NCBI GenBank assembly: GCA_013815385.1
Contig: JACDGL010000003.1
Coordinates: 186,001 to 250,000 of the forward strand
DNA from: Taibaiella sp.
GTDB lineage: Bacteria; Bacteroidota; Bacteroidia; Chitinophagales; Chitinophagaceae
Direction: 5' to 3'
DNA length: 64,000 nucleotides
The position numbers were made by a program, and so were the translations under genes. The notes beneath the pieces are model-generated. The model worked only from the letters and a program-made list of their open reading frames with translations. It did no database searches and was not told the origin of the DNA. The number at the start of each line of letters is the position of its first letter. Position 1 is the first letter of the stretch. Positions 17,901 to 26,748 of the stretch are shown one piece after another.

Positions 17901-18624
17901 ATACAATAAAATGGTGAAGAAGGTAGAGGAAAATGCCACGCTGCTGGCACAGAGTGAAAGGGAAGGCGCGTGGCGGGAGATGGCAAGGCAGGTAGCCCAT
18001 GAAATAAAGAACCCGCTGACACCTATGAAGCTGAATATACAGTACCTGCAACAGGCGCTTCGCAACGACCAGCCAAATGTAAAAGAGCTTGCTGAAAAAG
18101 TGGCCGCCTCGCTGGTAGAGCAGATAGATAATCTTTCTTACATAGCCTCTGAATTTTCAAACTTCGCGAAGATGCCGGAGGCAAGACCTGAAGATATAGA
18201 CGTAAACAACTTGATAGAAAGTGCAACAGAACTATACAGGAACGACGAGAATATACTGGTAACCCTGGAGAAATATGCTACGCCACTTATAGTATATTCA
18301 GACAGAAGCCAGCTGCTGCGGGTATTTACCAACCTGCTGGAGAATGCCAAGCAGGCAATAGAGCCAGGGCACCGGGGTATCATATACGTAGCCTTGCAGG
18401 TAAAAGATAACAAGGCAATCGTATCAATAGCGGATAATGGCGGAGGGATAAAAGACGATATAGTAACACGGATATTTGAGCCCTACTTTACTACAAAATC
18501 ATCCGGCACCGGGCTAGGACTCGCAATGACAAAAAAGATAATTGAATTCTGGAAAGGTGCTATCTGGTTCGAAACAAAAGAAGGAGTGGGAACAACCTTT
18601 TTCATTGAACTGCCATTGGTATAA
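14926..18624 (+). CDS. large NtrY-like sensor histidine kinase
   Basis: A 1232-residue membrane histidine kinase starting with GTG at 14926, seven bases after the mazG stop. TM1 (about 7-25) precedes a first sensor region to ~205. A bundle of eight TM segments follows (about 206-470), then a second soluble region (about 471-705), two more TM segments, a third extracytoplasmic region (about 780-925), a last TM and HAMP (to ~1005). The HisKA box is MARQVAHEIKNPLTPMKLNI (phospho-His in AHEIKNP). The ATPase domain has LLENAKQAI, DNGGGI and GTGLGLAM. The HisKA sequence is NtrY-type. No response regulator is adjacent; its partner may be elsewhere. A three-sensor layout of this size is unusual outside Bacteroidota. 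Confidence 0.88.
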   Translation: MFRRYPYIGWLLLSILLWCAAGYHYHAHRQQLQPDKIARTISNDIIKRQKEATELLRDSSIIHHLLTNTLSEPQLGRIKELPFYVFAYNDHDSLISWNNNAVLADCIRNDTTKYQLIRKDKSVYLSECVQQPHGHLLVLYPIAVRYPLENEYLRSHFVAGDQIPANTQILSAYAKGSKAVKELSGNTLFFVISTPRNTNHLLPDVPQIILTLLALLASITWIQLLLINLSTKRTPSISLLAIVLIIVVVRGLLYIKGLPFGFENAKLFTPGLYASSNFLPSLGDFLLNSMCLLWIVVFVVRHIPFRNRITGSDNKWVNIIGGYILLILLTAYTFAFVNAIRSLVLDSNISFDVSHFYSINIYTITGLFTIGILTAASCLIIYVINEQINTLLPGRVLKYISYVITGLLIIIIFNWNDKLFYYLLIAWLLLFITLLDVRGLRLVSDLFAPNMVFWAIFICTFGTAVLHYFNHIKESQARKVFADQRITSGRDDVTEYTFASTAEDISADKIVASYLKRPTGNKRKDLNEYLDAAYLNGQLSKYQTQVYIFGETNHNLYNKDTITYKELINDVNTSIPTSAQGLYYKDRGINGHNYIAYIRIDDDSATGILGYIFINLTLKQNAAESVYPELLQPEGVKSNMNPEYAYGIYEERKLITHTNDYPFSDYLKDTMQVGQYTFHDLDNSSELWYRHDNKKTIIVVHTHKAWIEVLTLFSYLFGIEMLIVSIIVLYQVYLSFALHTGATTKVGWTLRRRILFSMLGVVLLSFLIIGVVTIWFFRDEYQSKNKSKLESAMQVVEQSLEEYVKSNKIIPTEESFDAASKSTRFKLFLNSLADEQKIDINLFDISGMLQATSQDEIYERGLQARIIRADAYYQLNTMNKSFVIQNEEIGTLSYLSCYVPLHDEHGNAFGYINVPFFSSEKDLNFQISNIVVTLINLYAFIFLVATLITVFLTRWLTKTFNIIIKQFSRLNLQRNERITWPYDDEIGQLVSEYNKMVKKVEENATLLAQSEREGAWREMARQVAHEIKNPLTPMKLNIQYLQQALRNDQPNVKELAEKVAASLVEQIDNLSYIASEFSNFAKMPEARPEDIDVNNLIESATELYRNDENILVTLEKYATPLIVYSDRSQLLRVFTNLLENAKQAIEPGHRGIIYVALQVKDNKAIVSIADNGGGIKDDIVTRIFEPYFTTKSSGTGLGLAMTKKIIEFWKGAIWFETKEGVGTTFFIELPLV

Positions 18625-18630
18625 ATACAG

Positions 18631-19644
18631 CTACCATACCTGCACTTCGCGTTCCAGCTCTATGCTATACTTATCCTTTACAGAATCTACTATCTGCTGT
18701 GATAAGCGCCATATTTGATCACCTGATGCATTGCTATAATTAACCAGTACTAATGCCTGCCTGCTATGTACACCTGCATCTCCGTTCCTGTATCCTTTCC
18801 AGCCACACTGCTCTATAAGCCAACCGGCAGGTACCTTTACTGTGCTATTGCCCGCAGGATATGATGGCATACCCGGATGGTCTATTAACAGCGTATCATA
18901 ATGCTCTTTAGCAATGGTTGGGTTTTTGAAAAAGCTACCTGCATTACCAATCTGTGCAGGATCGGGGAGCTTACTGGTGCGAATAGCAATGACCGCGTTT
19001 GCAATGGCCCGTATACTCATAGTACCAATATGCATTCTCTCCAGCTCCTCGGTAATAGCGCCATAGCTTATTTTATAAACAGGTTGCTTATTCAAACGAA
19101 AAGTAACGGAAGTAATAAACACCTGATCCTTTAGTGCATGCTTAAAAATACTATCGCGGTAGCCAAAGGAACATTGGCTATTATTATATGTTACCAATGC
19201 TTTTTCCTGCCAATGCCATGCGGTTACTGTCCCTATTGTTTCTTTTGCCTCTACCCCGTAGGCACCTATATTCTGAATAGGCGCAGCACCTACAGTACCG
19301 GGTATCAGTGCCAGGTTCTCGATACCTGCCCAGCCACTGTTAATTGCGAACATTACCAACTGATGCCATACCTCACCTGAACCAACAGTTAGCCATACGT
19401 GGGCATCATCTTCTTTTATTACAGTAATACCTTTCAGACGGTTTTGCAGGACAATGCCGTTCACACGTTTCGTTAACAATACATTACTCCCCCCACCCAA
19501 AATATGCCTGACTGACGGTAGCTTAGCATCATCCATTAATTCCTGCAATGATGCAATGTCAGTTATAGAAGTAAAATATTCAGCAGGTACATCTATACCG
19601 AATGTATTGAAAGGCCTCAGTGAAACGTTTTGCTGTATCTGCAT
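18631..19644 (-). CDS. murB: UDP-N-acetylenolpyruvoylglucosamine reductase
   Basis: A 337-residue FAD enzyme that reduces UDP-GlcNAc-enolpyruvate to UDP-MurNAc with NADPH in peptidoglycan synthesis. Visible motifs are the N-terminal NTFGIDVPA, the FAD loop GGGSNVLL (about 51-58), IPGTVGAAPIQNIGAYGVE (about 114-132), the proton-donor region NAGSFFKNP and the late GWLIEQCGWKG. The extra length and the C-terminal module make it a type I MurB like the E. coli protein. It is convergent with the sensor kinase gene, six bases apart. Confidence 0.95.
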   Translation of the reverse strand: MQIQQNVSLRPFNTFGIDVPAEYFTSITDIASLQELMDDAKLPSVRHILGGGSNVLLTKRVNGIVLQNRLKGITVIKEDDAHVWLTVGSGEVWHQLVMFAINSGWAGIENLALIPGTVGAAPIQNIGAYGVEAKETIGTVTAWHWQEKALVTYNNSQCSFGYRDSIFKHALKDQVFITSVTFRLNKQPVYKISYGAITEELERMHIGTMSIRAIANAVIAIRTSKLPDPAQIGNAGSFFKNPTIAKEHYDTLLIDHPGMPSYPAGNSTVKVPAGWLIEQCGWKGYRNGDAGVHSRQALVLVNYSNASGDQIWRLSQQIVDSVKDKYSIELEREVQVW

Positions 19645-19676
19645 TAAGACAAAAATATATTGGATAGGTGACTCTA

Positions 19677-20717
19677 TCAGATTTTTTTACTTTCCCGCAC
19701 TTGTCCCCAAAAACGGATGCCCAACCCATTACCGCCGCTTAAGGAAATAAGGCCATTATTATATTGCAAGCCTTCCGCTACATCTTCTTTCAATAATAAA
19801 GGCCCGTCTGCATCTACCTCATCAAGCAATGGCAACATATTGGCTATAGCTGCCGAGCCTATCGTATTTTCGTTCATGGAGCCCATCATTACCTTAAGGC
19901 CCAGTGCCCTGGCCTCCTTTATCATTCTTAATGCGGGAGTAATGCCCCCACATTTTGTAAGCTTTATATTAATGCCATGAAAGCCGCTGAGGCAAGTAGG
20001 GACATCTTTTTCTTCCCGGCACGATTCATCTGCGAACAATGGAATGGGCGATAACGCTTTTAATTCCTTCATTTCCTCTATGGCTGTGCGTGGCAGGGGC
20101 TGCTCAATAAGCTGAACCCCTAACTGTTCCAGTTCGGGCAGCAATCGCGTAGCTTCATCAAATGTCCATCCTTCGTTGGCATCTATTCTAATAGCTGCTG
20201 TTGTATTGGCCCTTACGGCCCTTATCAGGTCTATATCATCAGGACGTGCAACCTTTATCTTATATATAGGCCAGGGGTGGGCCTTTACTTTCGCTACAAC
20301 TTCCTGTAGGGTATCAATTCCTATCGTATAATCGGTTAACGGAATATTTTCCCATTTAAGCCCCAGTAGCTGGTAAAGTGGTTGCCTTCTCATTTGCGCA
20401 AAGAGATCCCACCCTGCAATATCCAGCGCAGCAATCAGAAAATTATTGCCGGGCAATAAATGATGCAAGAAATGCCAGAAGCGATGAGGGTCTGTAAGTG
20501 CATAGCGATGTATCAGTATCCGTTTTTCCTCGAGGGCGGCAATCATACCAGGCACACTAACATTGTAATAGGCTATAGCCGGTGCCTCTCCGTATCCGGT
20601 CAGATTGCCCAAGCCCAGGGAGACCACCAAAGCAGGCTGGTGTGTCTTGGTGCCCTTGGATATGGTAAAAGGATACTGAAAAGCCAGCTCAAAAGGAAAA
20701 TAATTCAATTGCAGCAT
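19677..20717 (-). CDS. dipeptide epimerase (enolase superfamily)
   Basis: A 346-residue enolase-superfamily protein of the L-Ala-D/L-Glu (dipeptide) epimerase subgroup. It has the catalytic KxK pair in YKIKVA, metal ligands in IDANEGW, IEQPLP and FADES, and the second-side Lys in NIKLTKCGG. The C-terminal DADGP motif is typical of the dipeptide epimerases. The enzyme racemises one residue of a dipeptide, in many species a muropeptide recycling product. It lies 32 bases upstream of murB on the same strand, which fits a peptidoglycan link. The exact dipeptide substrate is not readable. Confidence 0.87.
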   Translation of the reverse strand: MLQLNYFPFELAFQYPFTISKGTKTHQPALVVSLGLGNLTGYGEAPAIAYYNVSVPGMIAALEEKRILIHRYALTDPHRFWHFLHHLLPGNNFLIAALDIAGWDLFAQMRRQPLYQLLGLKWENIPLTDYTIGIDTLQEVVAKVKAHPWPIYKIKVARPDDIDLIRAVRANTTAAIRIDANEGWTFDEATRLLPELEQLGVQLIEQPLPRTAIEEMKELKALSPIPLFADESCREEKDVPTCLSGFHGINIKLTKCGGITPALRMIKEARALGLKVMMGSMNENTIGSAAIANMLPLLDEVDADGPLLLKEDVAEGLQYNNGLISLSGGNGLGIRFWGQVRESKKI

Positions 20718-20733
20718 TCATTAAAATTGCGAT

Positions 20734-20741
20734 TATTTTTG
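20734..20741 (+). promoter_or_regulatory. TAnnTTTG promoter element for the GT39 gene
   Basis: TATTTTTG at 20734-20741 is a perfect -7 box. ATTG at 20708-20711 is a possible -33 element 22 bases upstream. The ATG follows at 20759. Confidence 0.5.
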
Positions 20742-20758
20742 CAACTGAAAAATTTCTG

Positions 20759-22408
20759 ATGCCAAAAATTCCATTCTGGGTATTTATAATACTTGCAGTA
20801 CTATACTTTACCGCTATACGGGTAGATACAATGGATGTAGATGCCTCGCAATACGCAGAGATGAGCAGGGAAATGAAGCAAAGCGGCGACTATCTGCATT
20901 TATACGATCGTGGGCACGATTACCTGGATAAACCACCTTTTCTTTTCTGGGCCAGCGCAACCAGCATGCGTGTATTCGGGGATACTAACTTTGGTTTCAA
21001 ACTACCTTCCATTCTATTTGCATTGCTTGCCTTATTTGCTACTTACCGGCTTACAAGGCTTTTATATAATGAAGATACAGCACGCATAGCCGCACTGGTA
21101 CTTGGCACCAGCCAGGGCCTCTTCCTGATGACTAATGACGTGCGGTGTGATACCATACTTATGAGCTGGGTGATACTGGCCATATGGCTGATAAAGGAAT
21201 GGCAGGAAAATAAAAAGCTCTACTACCTGCTGCTGGGTGCCGCTTGTGTGGCAGGTGGTATGATGACCAAGGGACCCATTGCGCTGATGGTACCCGCATT
21301 TTGCTTTATCAGCGACTGGGTATTAAAACGCCAGTGGAAGATGTTTATAAGGCCGCAGTACCTATTGGCTATAGTGGTGATAGGGATACTTCTGATACCG
21401 ATGAGCATAGGCCTTTATCAGCAATTTGACCTGCATCCGGAGAAGCTAATAGATGGGAAATATCATACTTCAGGACTGAGGTTCTTTTACTGGTCGCAGA
21501 GTTTTGGAAGAATAACGGGAGAAAGCCCCTGGAGCAATGGAGCGGGATTTGACTTTCTTATGAGCAGTATGCTGTGGGCCTACCTGCCATGGATCTTGCT
21601 TTTCCTTACCGGGTTTATAACAAATGTGGTACGACTTGTAAAACAGAAAATCAGGCTCGCTTACAATGAAGAATGGTTATCGACCGGCGGTTTTATCCTT
21701 ACCTACTGCTCATTGGCCTCATCGCATTACCAGCTTCCGCACTATATATTTGTTGCCTTCCCGCTTGCTTCTATTGTTACGGGAAAGTATTTGTATGATC
21801 TGATGAACGGGAGATACCCTAAAATGTATCGCATACTGAAACCGACCCAGACCACTATAAGCGCATTACTGTTAGTTGGGGCGCTGCTTACATTAACATT
21901 TGTGTTTCCTGCAAGGCCATTAGTAATAGTAGCCTGGGTAGGCAGTGCTGCTCTTTGGCTATACTTAGCCGTGAGCAAGAAAGTAACCGGCAAGCTGGTG
22001 TGGATAAGTGCCAGTGCCATAATGCTGGCAAATATTTTTCTTACTAACCATTTTTACCATTCGCTGCTGGAATATGAAGTTGGTGCAAAGGTGGGCAGGT
22101 ATATTGATTACAGGAACATACCCGCCAATAAGATATTAAGCTACAGGATGCAGGATGAACTAGACGCACTGCCTTTCTATGCACGGCGTGTAATAGCTAA
22201 GAGCGATACACCAATGGTTAAATTACCTGCGGTGCAGTACGTATTGACCATGGATAGCGGCATCAATGACCTGCACGAAAAAGGTTATTCTTTTGATACC
22301 GTTAAAAGATCTGTTCTTTTTAAAGTAAGCCAGCTAACCCCGGAATTCTTAAATCCTGCAACACGCAGTACAGCAGTACACAATTACTATTTTCTAAGAA
22401 TGAAATAA
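20759..22408 (+). CDS. GT39 / ArnT-like membrane glycosyltransferase
   Basis: A 549-residue GT-C glycosyltransferase of the GT39/ArnT type, which moves a sugar from a polyprenyl-phosphate donor to an acceptor outside the inner membrane. The first periplasmic loop has MDVDASQYAEMSREM followed by YDRGHDYLDKPPFLFW (family DxD/E and KPP region). About ten hydrophobic segments follow and a C-terminal soluble part begins near residue 430. Length matches ArnT-like proteins. The acceptor could be lipid A, a protein or an exopolysaccharide; nothing nearby decides. It is divergent from the epimerase gene. Confidence 0.88.
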   Translation: MPKIPFWVFIILAVLYFTAIRVDTMDVDASQYAEMSREMKQSGDYLHLYDRGHDYLDKPPFLFWASATSMRVFGDTNFGFKLPSILFALLALFATYRLTRLLYNEDTARIAALVLGTSQGLFLMTNDVRCDTILMSWVILAIWLIKEWQENKKLYYLLLGAACVAGGMMTKGPIALMVPAFCFISDWVLKRQWKMFIRPQYLLAIVVIGILLIPMSIGLYQQFDLHPEKLIDGKYHTSGLRFFYWSQSFGRITGESPWSNGAGFDFLMSSMLWAYLPWILLFLTGFITNVVRLVKQKIRLAYNEEWLSTGGFILTYCSLASSHYQLPHYIFVAFPLASIVTGKYLYDLMNGRYPKMYRILKPTQTTISALLLVGALLTLTFVFPARPLVIVAWVGSAALWLYLAVSKKVTGKLVWISASAIMLANIFLTNHFYHSLLEYEVGAKVGRYIDYRNIPANKILSYRMQDELDALPFYARRVIAKSDTPMVKLPAVQYVLTMDSGINDLHEKGYSFDTVKRSVLFKVSQLTPEFLNPATRSTAVHNYYFLRMK

Positions 22409-22464
22409 GAGTAAGGCTAAGGGTAGATAACAATAAATTCCTCCTTCAACTTTGTTATTTTCCT

Positions 22465-24180
22465 TTAAGCAGGCTTGCGTACATCCAGCACCTTAATCTG
22501 CATTTTTATGACGCCATTAAAATCGTTCTCGTCTATTGTATAGACCATATCGAACGGGCCGGAAGTAACCAGGGGGTATTTATCTGCAATACCAAAGCCG
22601 ATACCATCTACAACTACTCCATTATGCTGATGAACCACAAACTTGAGATGCGTATCTTTTACTACTCTTGAGTACCCATTGTAATCATAAACATTTCGTG
22701 ACACAAATACCGGGCGCATGTTAGCAGGACCAAAGGGTTCAAATTGTTTTATGATATTATAGAAGGGTTGCTTTATATCTGTTAGGGATAGCTCTGCATC
22801 AATTTTGATCTCAGGGATGAGCATATCTGCTGAAATGGAACCGGAAACCACTTTTTCGAATGTAGCAATAAATTCTTCAAGCCTGTCGGGATGCATGGTC
22901 ATACCGGCTGCATAAAAATGCCCACCGTAGTTTTCCAGCAGATGACGGCATTCATGGAGCGCCTCATAAATATTAAAACCGCTTACCGACCTTGCAGAAC
23001 CCGTTACCTTATCATTAGAAGATGTAAGCACTATAGTAGGGCGGTAGTAATGATCTATGAGCCTTGAAGCAACAATACCTACTACCCCCTTGTGCCAGTG
23101 AGGCTGGTACAAAACAGTAGATTTTCGCTGCATCAACTGATCATCGCCCTGCAACATGGAAAGGGCTTCTTCTGTAATATTCTTATCTACTTCCTTACGG
23201 TCAAAATTATCTGAATGCAGCGCAGCAGCCAACGCAATGATCTTTTCTGCATCTTTCTCCAAAAACAGGTCAACTGCCTTACGCGCATCATCCATACGAC
23301 CGGCAGCATTGACCCGTGGCCCGATAACGAATACAAGATCTGATATCTGCAACTGGCGATCAACACCCGCCAGTTCTTTTAAAGTCTTAATGCCGAGCGA
23401 GGGATCATTATTCACCTTGAGCATACCAAAATGAGCCAGTACCCGATTTTCACCACTTATTGGTACTATATCCGCAGCTATACTGGTAGCCACCAGATCG
23501 AGGTATTGGTAAACAACGTCATCTGGTAGGTGCCATTGCTTTGCGAGCGCGGATATTAATTTGAACCCAATGCCACAGCCGCTTAGTTCTTTGTAGGGGT
23601 AATTGCAATCGACCTGCTTGGGATTGAGTATGGCCAACGCGAGTGGCAAATGATCATCGGGCATATGATGGTCGCATACTATAACATCTATGCCCAGTGA
23701 TTGTGCATACTTTATCAGCTCAGCCGATTTGATACCGCAATCGAGCGTTATTAATAAAGTATATCCATTTGCATGTGCATGATCTATACCAGCCTTTGAT
23801 ACACCATACCCTTCCCTATAACGATGCGGTATGTAAAAAGATAATTCGCCCTCGTAGTGCTGCTTCAGGAACGAATATACTACTGCCACTGCCGTAGTGC
23901 CATCTACATCATAATCCCCATACACCATTATGCGCTCGTGCCATTCTATCGCCTCTGTAATACGCTTCACCGCTATGTCCATCCCTTTCATCAGAAATGG
24001 ATCATGCAAATGCGAAAGCTCGGGGCGGAAGAACGTTTTAGCAACATCGTAATTATCTATACCCCGTGCCGCAAGCATCCTGCATAGGGCAGGGTGTACC
24101 TTAAGGCTATCTGAAAGATCTTTTACAACCCTATCATCAGCAACACGCAGCTTCCACCTTTTATCAACCTTCATTGCCAA
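22465..24180 (-). CDS. recJ: single-stranded-DNA-specific exonuclease RecJ
   Basis: A 571-residue DHH-family 5'-3' ssDNA exonuclease acting in recombination and mismatch repair. Motif I is MVYGDYDVDGTTAVAVVY (about 81-98), the DHH motif is VIVCDHHMP (about 166-174), and GPRVNAAGRMDDARKAVDL is also visible. The DHHA1 motif is ENYGGHFYAAGMTM. A C-terminal OB domain completes the usual layout. The start codon lies 17 bases inside the 3' end of kmo, implying co-transcription with the upstream gene. Confidence 0.95.
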   Translation of the reverse strand: MAMKVDKRWKLRVADDRVVKDLSDSLKVHPALCRMLAARGIDNYDVAKTFFRPELSHLHDPFLMKGMDIAVKRITEAIEWHERIMVYGDYDVDGTTAVAVVYSFLKQHYEGELSFYIPHRYREGYGVSKAGIDHAHANGYTLLITLDCGIKSAELIKYAQSLGIDVIVCDHHMPDDHLPLALAILNPKQVDCNYPYKELSGCGIGFKLISALAKQWHLPDDVVYQYLDLVATSIAADIVPISGENRVLAHFGMLKVNNDPSLGIKTLKELAGVDRQLQISDLVFVIGPRVNAAGRMDDARKAVDLFLEKDAEKIIALAAALHSDNFDRKEVDKNITEEALSMLQGDDQLMQRKSTVLYQPHWHKGVVGIVASRLIDHYYRPTIVLTSSNDKVTGSARSVSGFNIYEALHECRHLLENYGGHFYAAGMTMHPDRLEEFIATFEKVVSGSISADMLIPEIKIDAELSLTDIKQPFYNIIKQFEPFGPANMRPVFVSRNVYDYNGYSRVVKDTHLKFVVHQHNGVVVDGIGFGIADKYPLVTSGPFDMVYTIDENDFNGVIKMQIKVLDVRKPA

Positions 24181-25543
24181 AGTCCAGTTGTTTCACAAAC
24201 GCATGATAATCTGACATCCATCCATCCAGCTCTGTAATAAAATCCGCGTTCCCTATTTCATTAAAAAAGTCGCGTCCGTCCATTATCTTTTCCAGCAGCG
24301 CATCCTGGTAACCTATACATTGCATGGCAGTGCTGTATGGTGTATGGCTAAAGGAAACCATTTCATATACCGATATAAACTTATCAGGATAGCGGTTACC
24401 TAATTCTTTTTCTATTTTTTTGCGTTGCAGAAAAGCAGCATCTGCCACCTTATCGCGCATTTCTGTAAAATTATTGAGTGCCAGCTGGGCTACTGCATCA
24501 CCATTAGGTTTCCGGGAGTGTTCATACTCCCTTAATATCACCTCCCAGTTATCCTTGTGTTCCTCTACCAGCATAGAGAGCCTGGTACAGTCTTCAAAAC
24601 CTGCATTCATGCCCTGGCCATAAAAAGGAACTATTGCATGCGCTGCATCGCCTATCAAAGCGCTTTTATCTTTAAAATGCCATGGGAAGATGTGCGTAGT
24701 AATAAGTGATGACAGCGGATTATTAAAAAAGTCGTCGAGTAATGTAGGCATTAAGGGCACTGCATCAGCAAACTGGGCATTAAAGAACGCAGCCACTTCT
24801 TCACGTGTCGTCAGCTTTTCAAACGAGTTTTCCCCTTCGAACGGCATGAACAGCGTACAGGTAAATGTGCCGTCTGTATTGGGTAATGCGATCATCATAA
24901 AACGGCCCCGGGGCCATATGTGCAATGCATTCTTATCCATCATCCATTTGCCATTGCGTGAAGGCATAATGGTCAATTCTTTGTATCCATACTCCAGGTA
25001 AGACTGGGATACATTTACCCTATCCATGTGGGAGTAGCTGGCTCGCAATGCAGAAAAAGCACCATCGGCACCAAATAAAAGATCGGCCTGCACTTGTGTT
25101 TCAATTCCATCAGGCAACTGGAAATGCAATTTGTTCTCTGCCACATCTACCCGTGTACACCTGTGATCGAACATGATCCGCGCCCCCTGCTTTTCTGCAA
25201 GCGACATTAATCTTTTATTGAGATCGCCACGGCTCACTGAATATATTGCTTCCCTGTTTTTACTGTAGTTCTGAAAAGCCGTAGTACCATCCTTCTGATG
25301 CAGAAAACGCCCCAGCATGGGTATGGCCAGCTCCTCAACTTCATCCTTAAGACCGGCCAATTCCAGGGCCTTCCATCCCCTGTGGCTCATGGCAAGGTTA
25401 ATAGAACGACTTGCACCTATGGCAGCAGTGCGCATATCGGGCCTGCGCTCATATATGGTTACTTCATACCCCTTGTTCCGTAAGATAACTGCCAATAATG
25501 AACCGACTAATCCCGCACCAAGTATTGTTACTGACCGACCCAT
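24164..25543 (-). CDS. kmo: kynurenine 3-monooxygenase
   Basis: A 459-residue FAD-dependent aromatic hydroxylase that converts L-kynurenine to 3-hydroxykynurenine with NADPH and O2, in tryptophan breakdown or de novo NAD synthesis. Motifs are the FAD dinucleotide loop GAGLVGSLLAVILRNKGYEV, RSINLAMSHRGWKAL, the second FAD motif FGADGAFSALR and LIGDAAHAIVPFYGQGMNAG. No other kynurenine-pathway gene is in the window. It is followed by recJ with a 17-base overlap, an odd pairing of metabolism with DNA repair. Confidence 0.92.
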   Translation of the reverse strand: MGRSVTILGAGLVGSLLAVILRNKGYEVTIYERRPDMRTAAIGASRSINLAMSHRGWKALELAGLKDEVEELAIPMLGRFLHQKDGTTAFQNYSKNREAIYSVSRGDLNKRLMSLAEKQGARIMFDHRCTRVDVAENKLHFQLPDGIETQVQADLLFGADGAFSALRASYSHMDRVNVSQSYLEYGYKELTIMPSRNGKWMMDKNALHIWPRGRFMMIALPNTDGTFTCTLFMPFEGENSFEKLTTREEVAAFFNAQFADAVPLMPTLLDDFFNNPLSSLITTHIFPWHFKDKSALIGDAAHAIVPFYGQGMNAGFEDCTRLSMLVEEHKDNWEVILREYEHSRKPNGDAVAQLALNNFTEMRDKVADAAFLQRKKIEKELGNRYPDKFISVYEMVSFSHTPYSTAMQCIGYQDALLEKIMDGRDFFNEIGNADFITELDGWMSDYHAFVKQLDFGNEG

Positions 25544-25651
25544 AATATGCCTGAAATAATGTGTATAAATTTAATGAATAATAGCCAATCCCTTCTATAA
25601 GACTGCATAAGGTGGGCAAAGGTAAGAAACCCTTTTTTGGATACCGGCCGG

Positions 25652-26317
25652 TTAGTTTATAATAATATTCGTAAGCTTACCATCGCGCATAACCAGTGTC
25701 CTATCGGTCATAGCCGCGAGCGATTCATTGTGGGTGATCATCACAAACGTTTGGCCAAACTTATTTCGAAGGTCTAAAAAAAGATCATGTATTGCCTGCG
25801 CGTTTACACTATCCAGGTTGCCTGTAGGTTCATCGGCCAGAATTATAGATGGGCTATTGACCAGCGCCCTGGCTATTGCCACCCTTTGCTGCTCGCCACC
25901 AGATAATTCAGATGGCTTATTATCGAGCCTGCTACCAAGACCTACGGTATCGAGCATTTGTGCCGCACTCTGCAACGCCTCCTTTCTGCTTTTACCGCTT
26001 ATCCATAAAGGCACCGCCACATTCTCCACCGCACTAAACTCAGGTAACAGGTGATGGAACTGGAAAACAAAACCCAGGTGCCTGTTGCGGAAGCGCGCCT
26101 GTTTTTTGTTAGGCAAAGCAAACAGGTCGACCCCGTTTATTTTCACCTTGCCGGAGTCCGGCTTATCGAGTGCCCCTATTAAATGCAGCAAAGTGCTTTT
26201 CCCCGCACCAGACGGGCCCACTATAGAAACTATCTCGCCCTTGCCAACAGATAATGAAACATCATTGACAACCGTAATATTGGAATACTTTTTGATAAGA
26301 TTAGTTGCAACAAGCAT
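25652..26317 (-). CDS. lolD: ABC transporter ATP-binding protein, LolD type
   Basis: A 221-residue ABC ATPase of the LolD/MacB group. Walker A is GPSGAGKSTLLH (about 34-45), the Q-loop lies in FQFHHLLPEFSAVENV, the signature is LSGGEQQRVAIARAL, Walker B is IILADEPTGNLD and the H-loop is MITHNE. The group drives lipoprotein release from the inner membrane (LolCDE) or related MacB-type efflux. The permease is not adjacent, as is common in Bacteroidota. A LolD role is the best guess. Confidence 0.85.
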   Translation of the reverse strand: MLVATNLIKKYSNITVVNDVSLSVGKGEIVSIVGPSGAGKSTLLHLIGALDKPDSGKVKINGVDLFALPNKKQARFRNRHLGFVFQFHHLLPEFSAVENVAVPLWISGKSRKEALQSAAQMLDTVGLGSRLDNKPSELSGGEQQRVAIARALVNSPSIILADEPTGNLDSVNAQAIHDLFLDLRNKFGQTFVMITHNESLAAMTDRTLVMRDGKLTNIIIN

Positions 26318-26413
26318 GCTGTAAAAGTGGCTTATTTTAGTATTAATAACAAGTATATCAATTTTGTCTTATAGAGTATCTGGTAAAAATATAGAAAGGG
26401 TAAACGAATAAAA

Positions 26414-26444
26414 TTTGTTATTGTGAAATGAACCCTTACATTTG
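26414..26444 (+). promoter_or_regulatory. Bacteroidota consensus promoter of the DUF2795 gene
   Basis: TTTG at 26414-26417 and TACATTTG at 26437-26444 are 19 bases apart, an exact match to TTTG-N19-TAnnTTTG. The ATG at 26478 lies about 30 bases beyond the predicted start of transcription. Confidence 0.8.
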
Positions 26445-26477
26445 CGAAAACCTATAAAAAAATAAATTATTCATAAT

Positions 26478-26699
26478 ATGTTTTGGACACTTGAACTTGC
26501 CTCCCATCTTGAAGACGCACCGTGGCCCGCCACAAAAGACGAATTGATAGACTACGCCATACGCTCCGGCGCCCCGCTGGAGGTAGTGGAAAACCTACAG
26601 GAGCTGGATGACGAAGGAGAAATATATGAAGGGATAGAGGACATATGGCCTGACTACCCAACGCAGGAAGACTTCTTCTTTAATGAGGATGAATACTAA
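26478..26699 (+). CDS. DUF2795 family protein
   Basis: A 73-residue acidic cytoplasmic protein that matches the DUF2795 family common in Bacteroidota: FWTLELASHLEDAPWPATKDELIDYAIRSGAPLEVVENLQEL is its helical core. The C-terminal third is very acidic (DDEGEIYEGIEDIWPDY...FFFNEDEY). Function is unknown. It has its own consensus promoter and a strong terminator, so it is an independent, probably well expressed unit. Confidence 0.85.
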   Translation: MFWTLELASHLEDAPWPATKDELIDYAIRSGAPLEVVENLQELDDEGEIYEGIEDIWPDYPTQEDFFFNEDEY

Positions 26700-26717
26700 G
26701 CACCCAACTTTTTATAT

Positions 26718-26748
26718 ATGGCCATCTTGCAGAGATGGCCATTTTTTT
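26718..26748 (+). terminator. intrinsic terminator of the DUF2795 gene
   Basis: 10-base arms ATGGCCATCT (26718-26727) and AGATGGCCAT (26733-26742) around TGCAG, followed by seven T. Confidence 0.92.
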
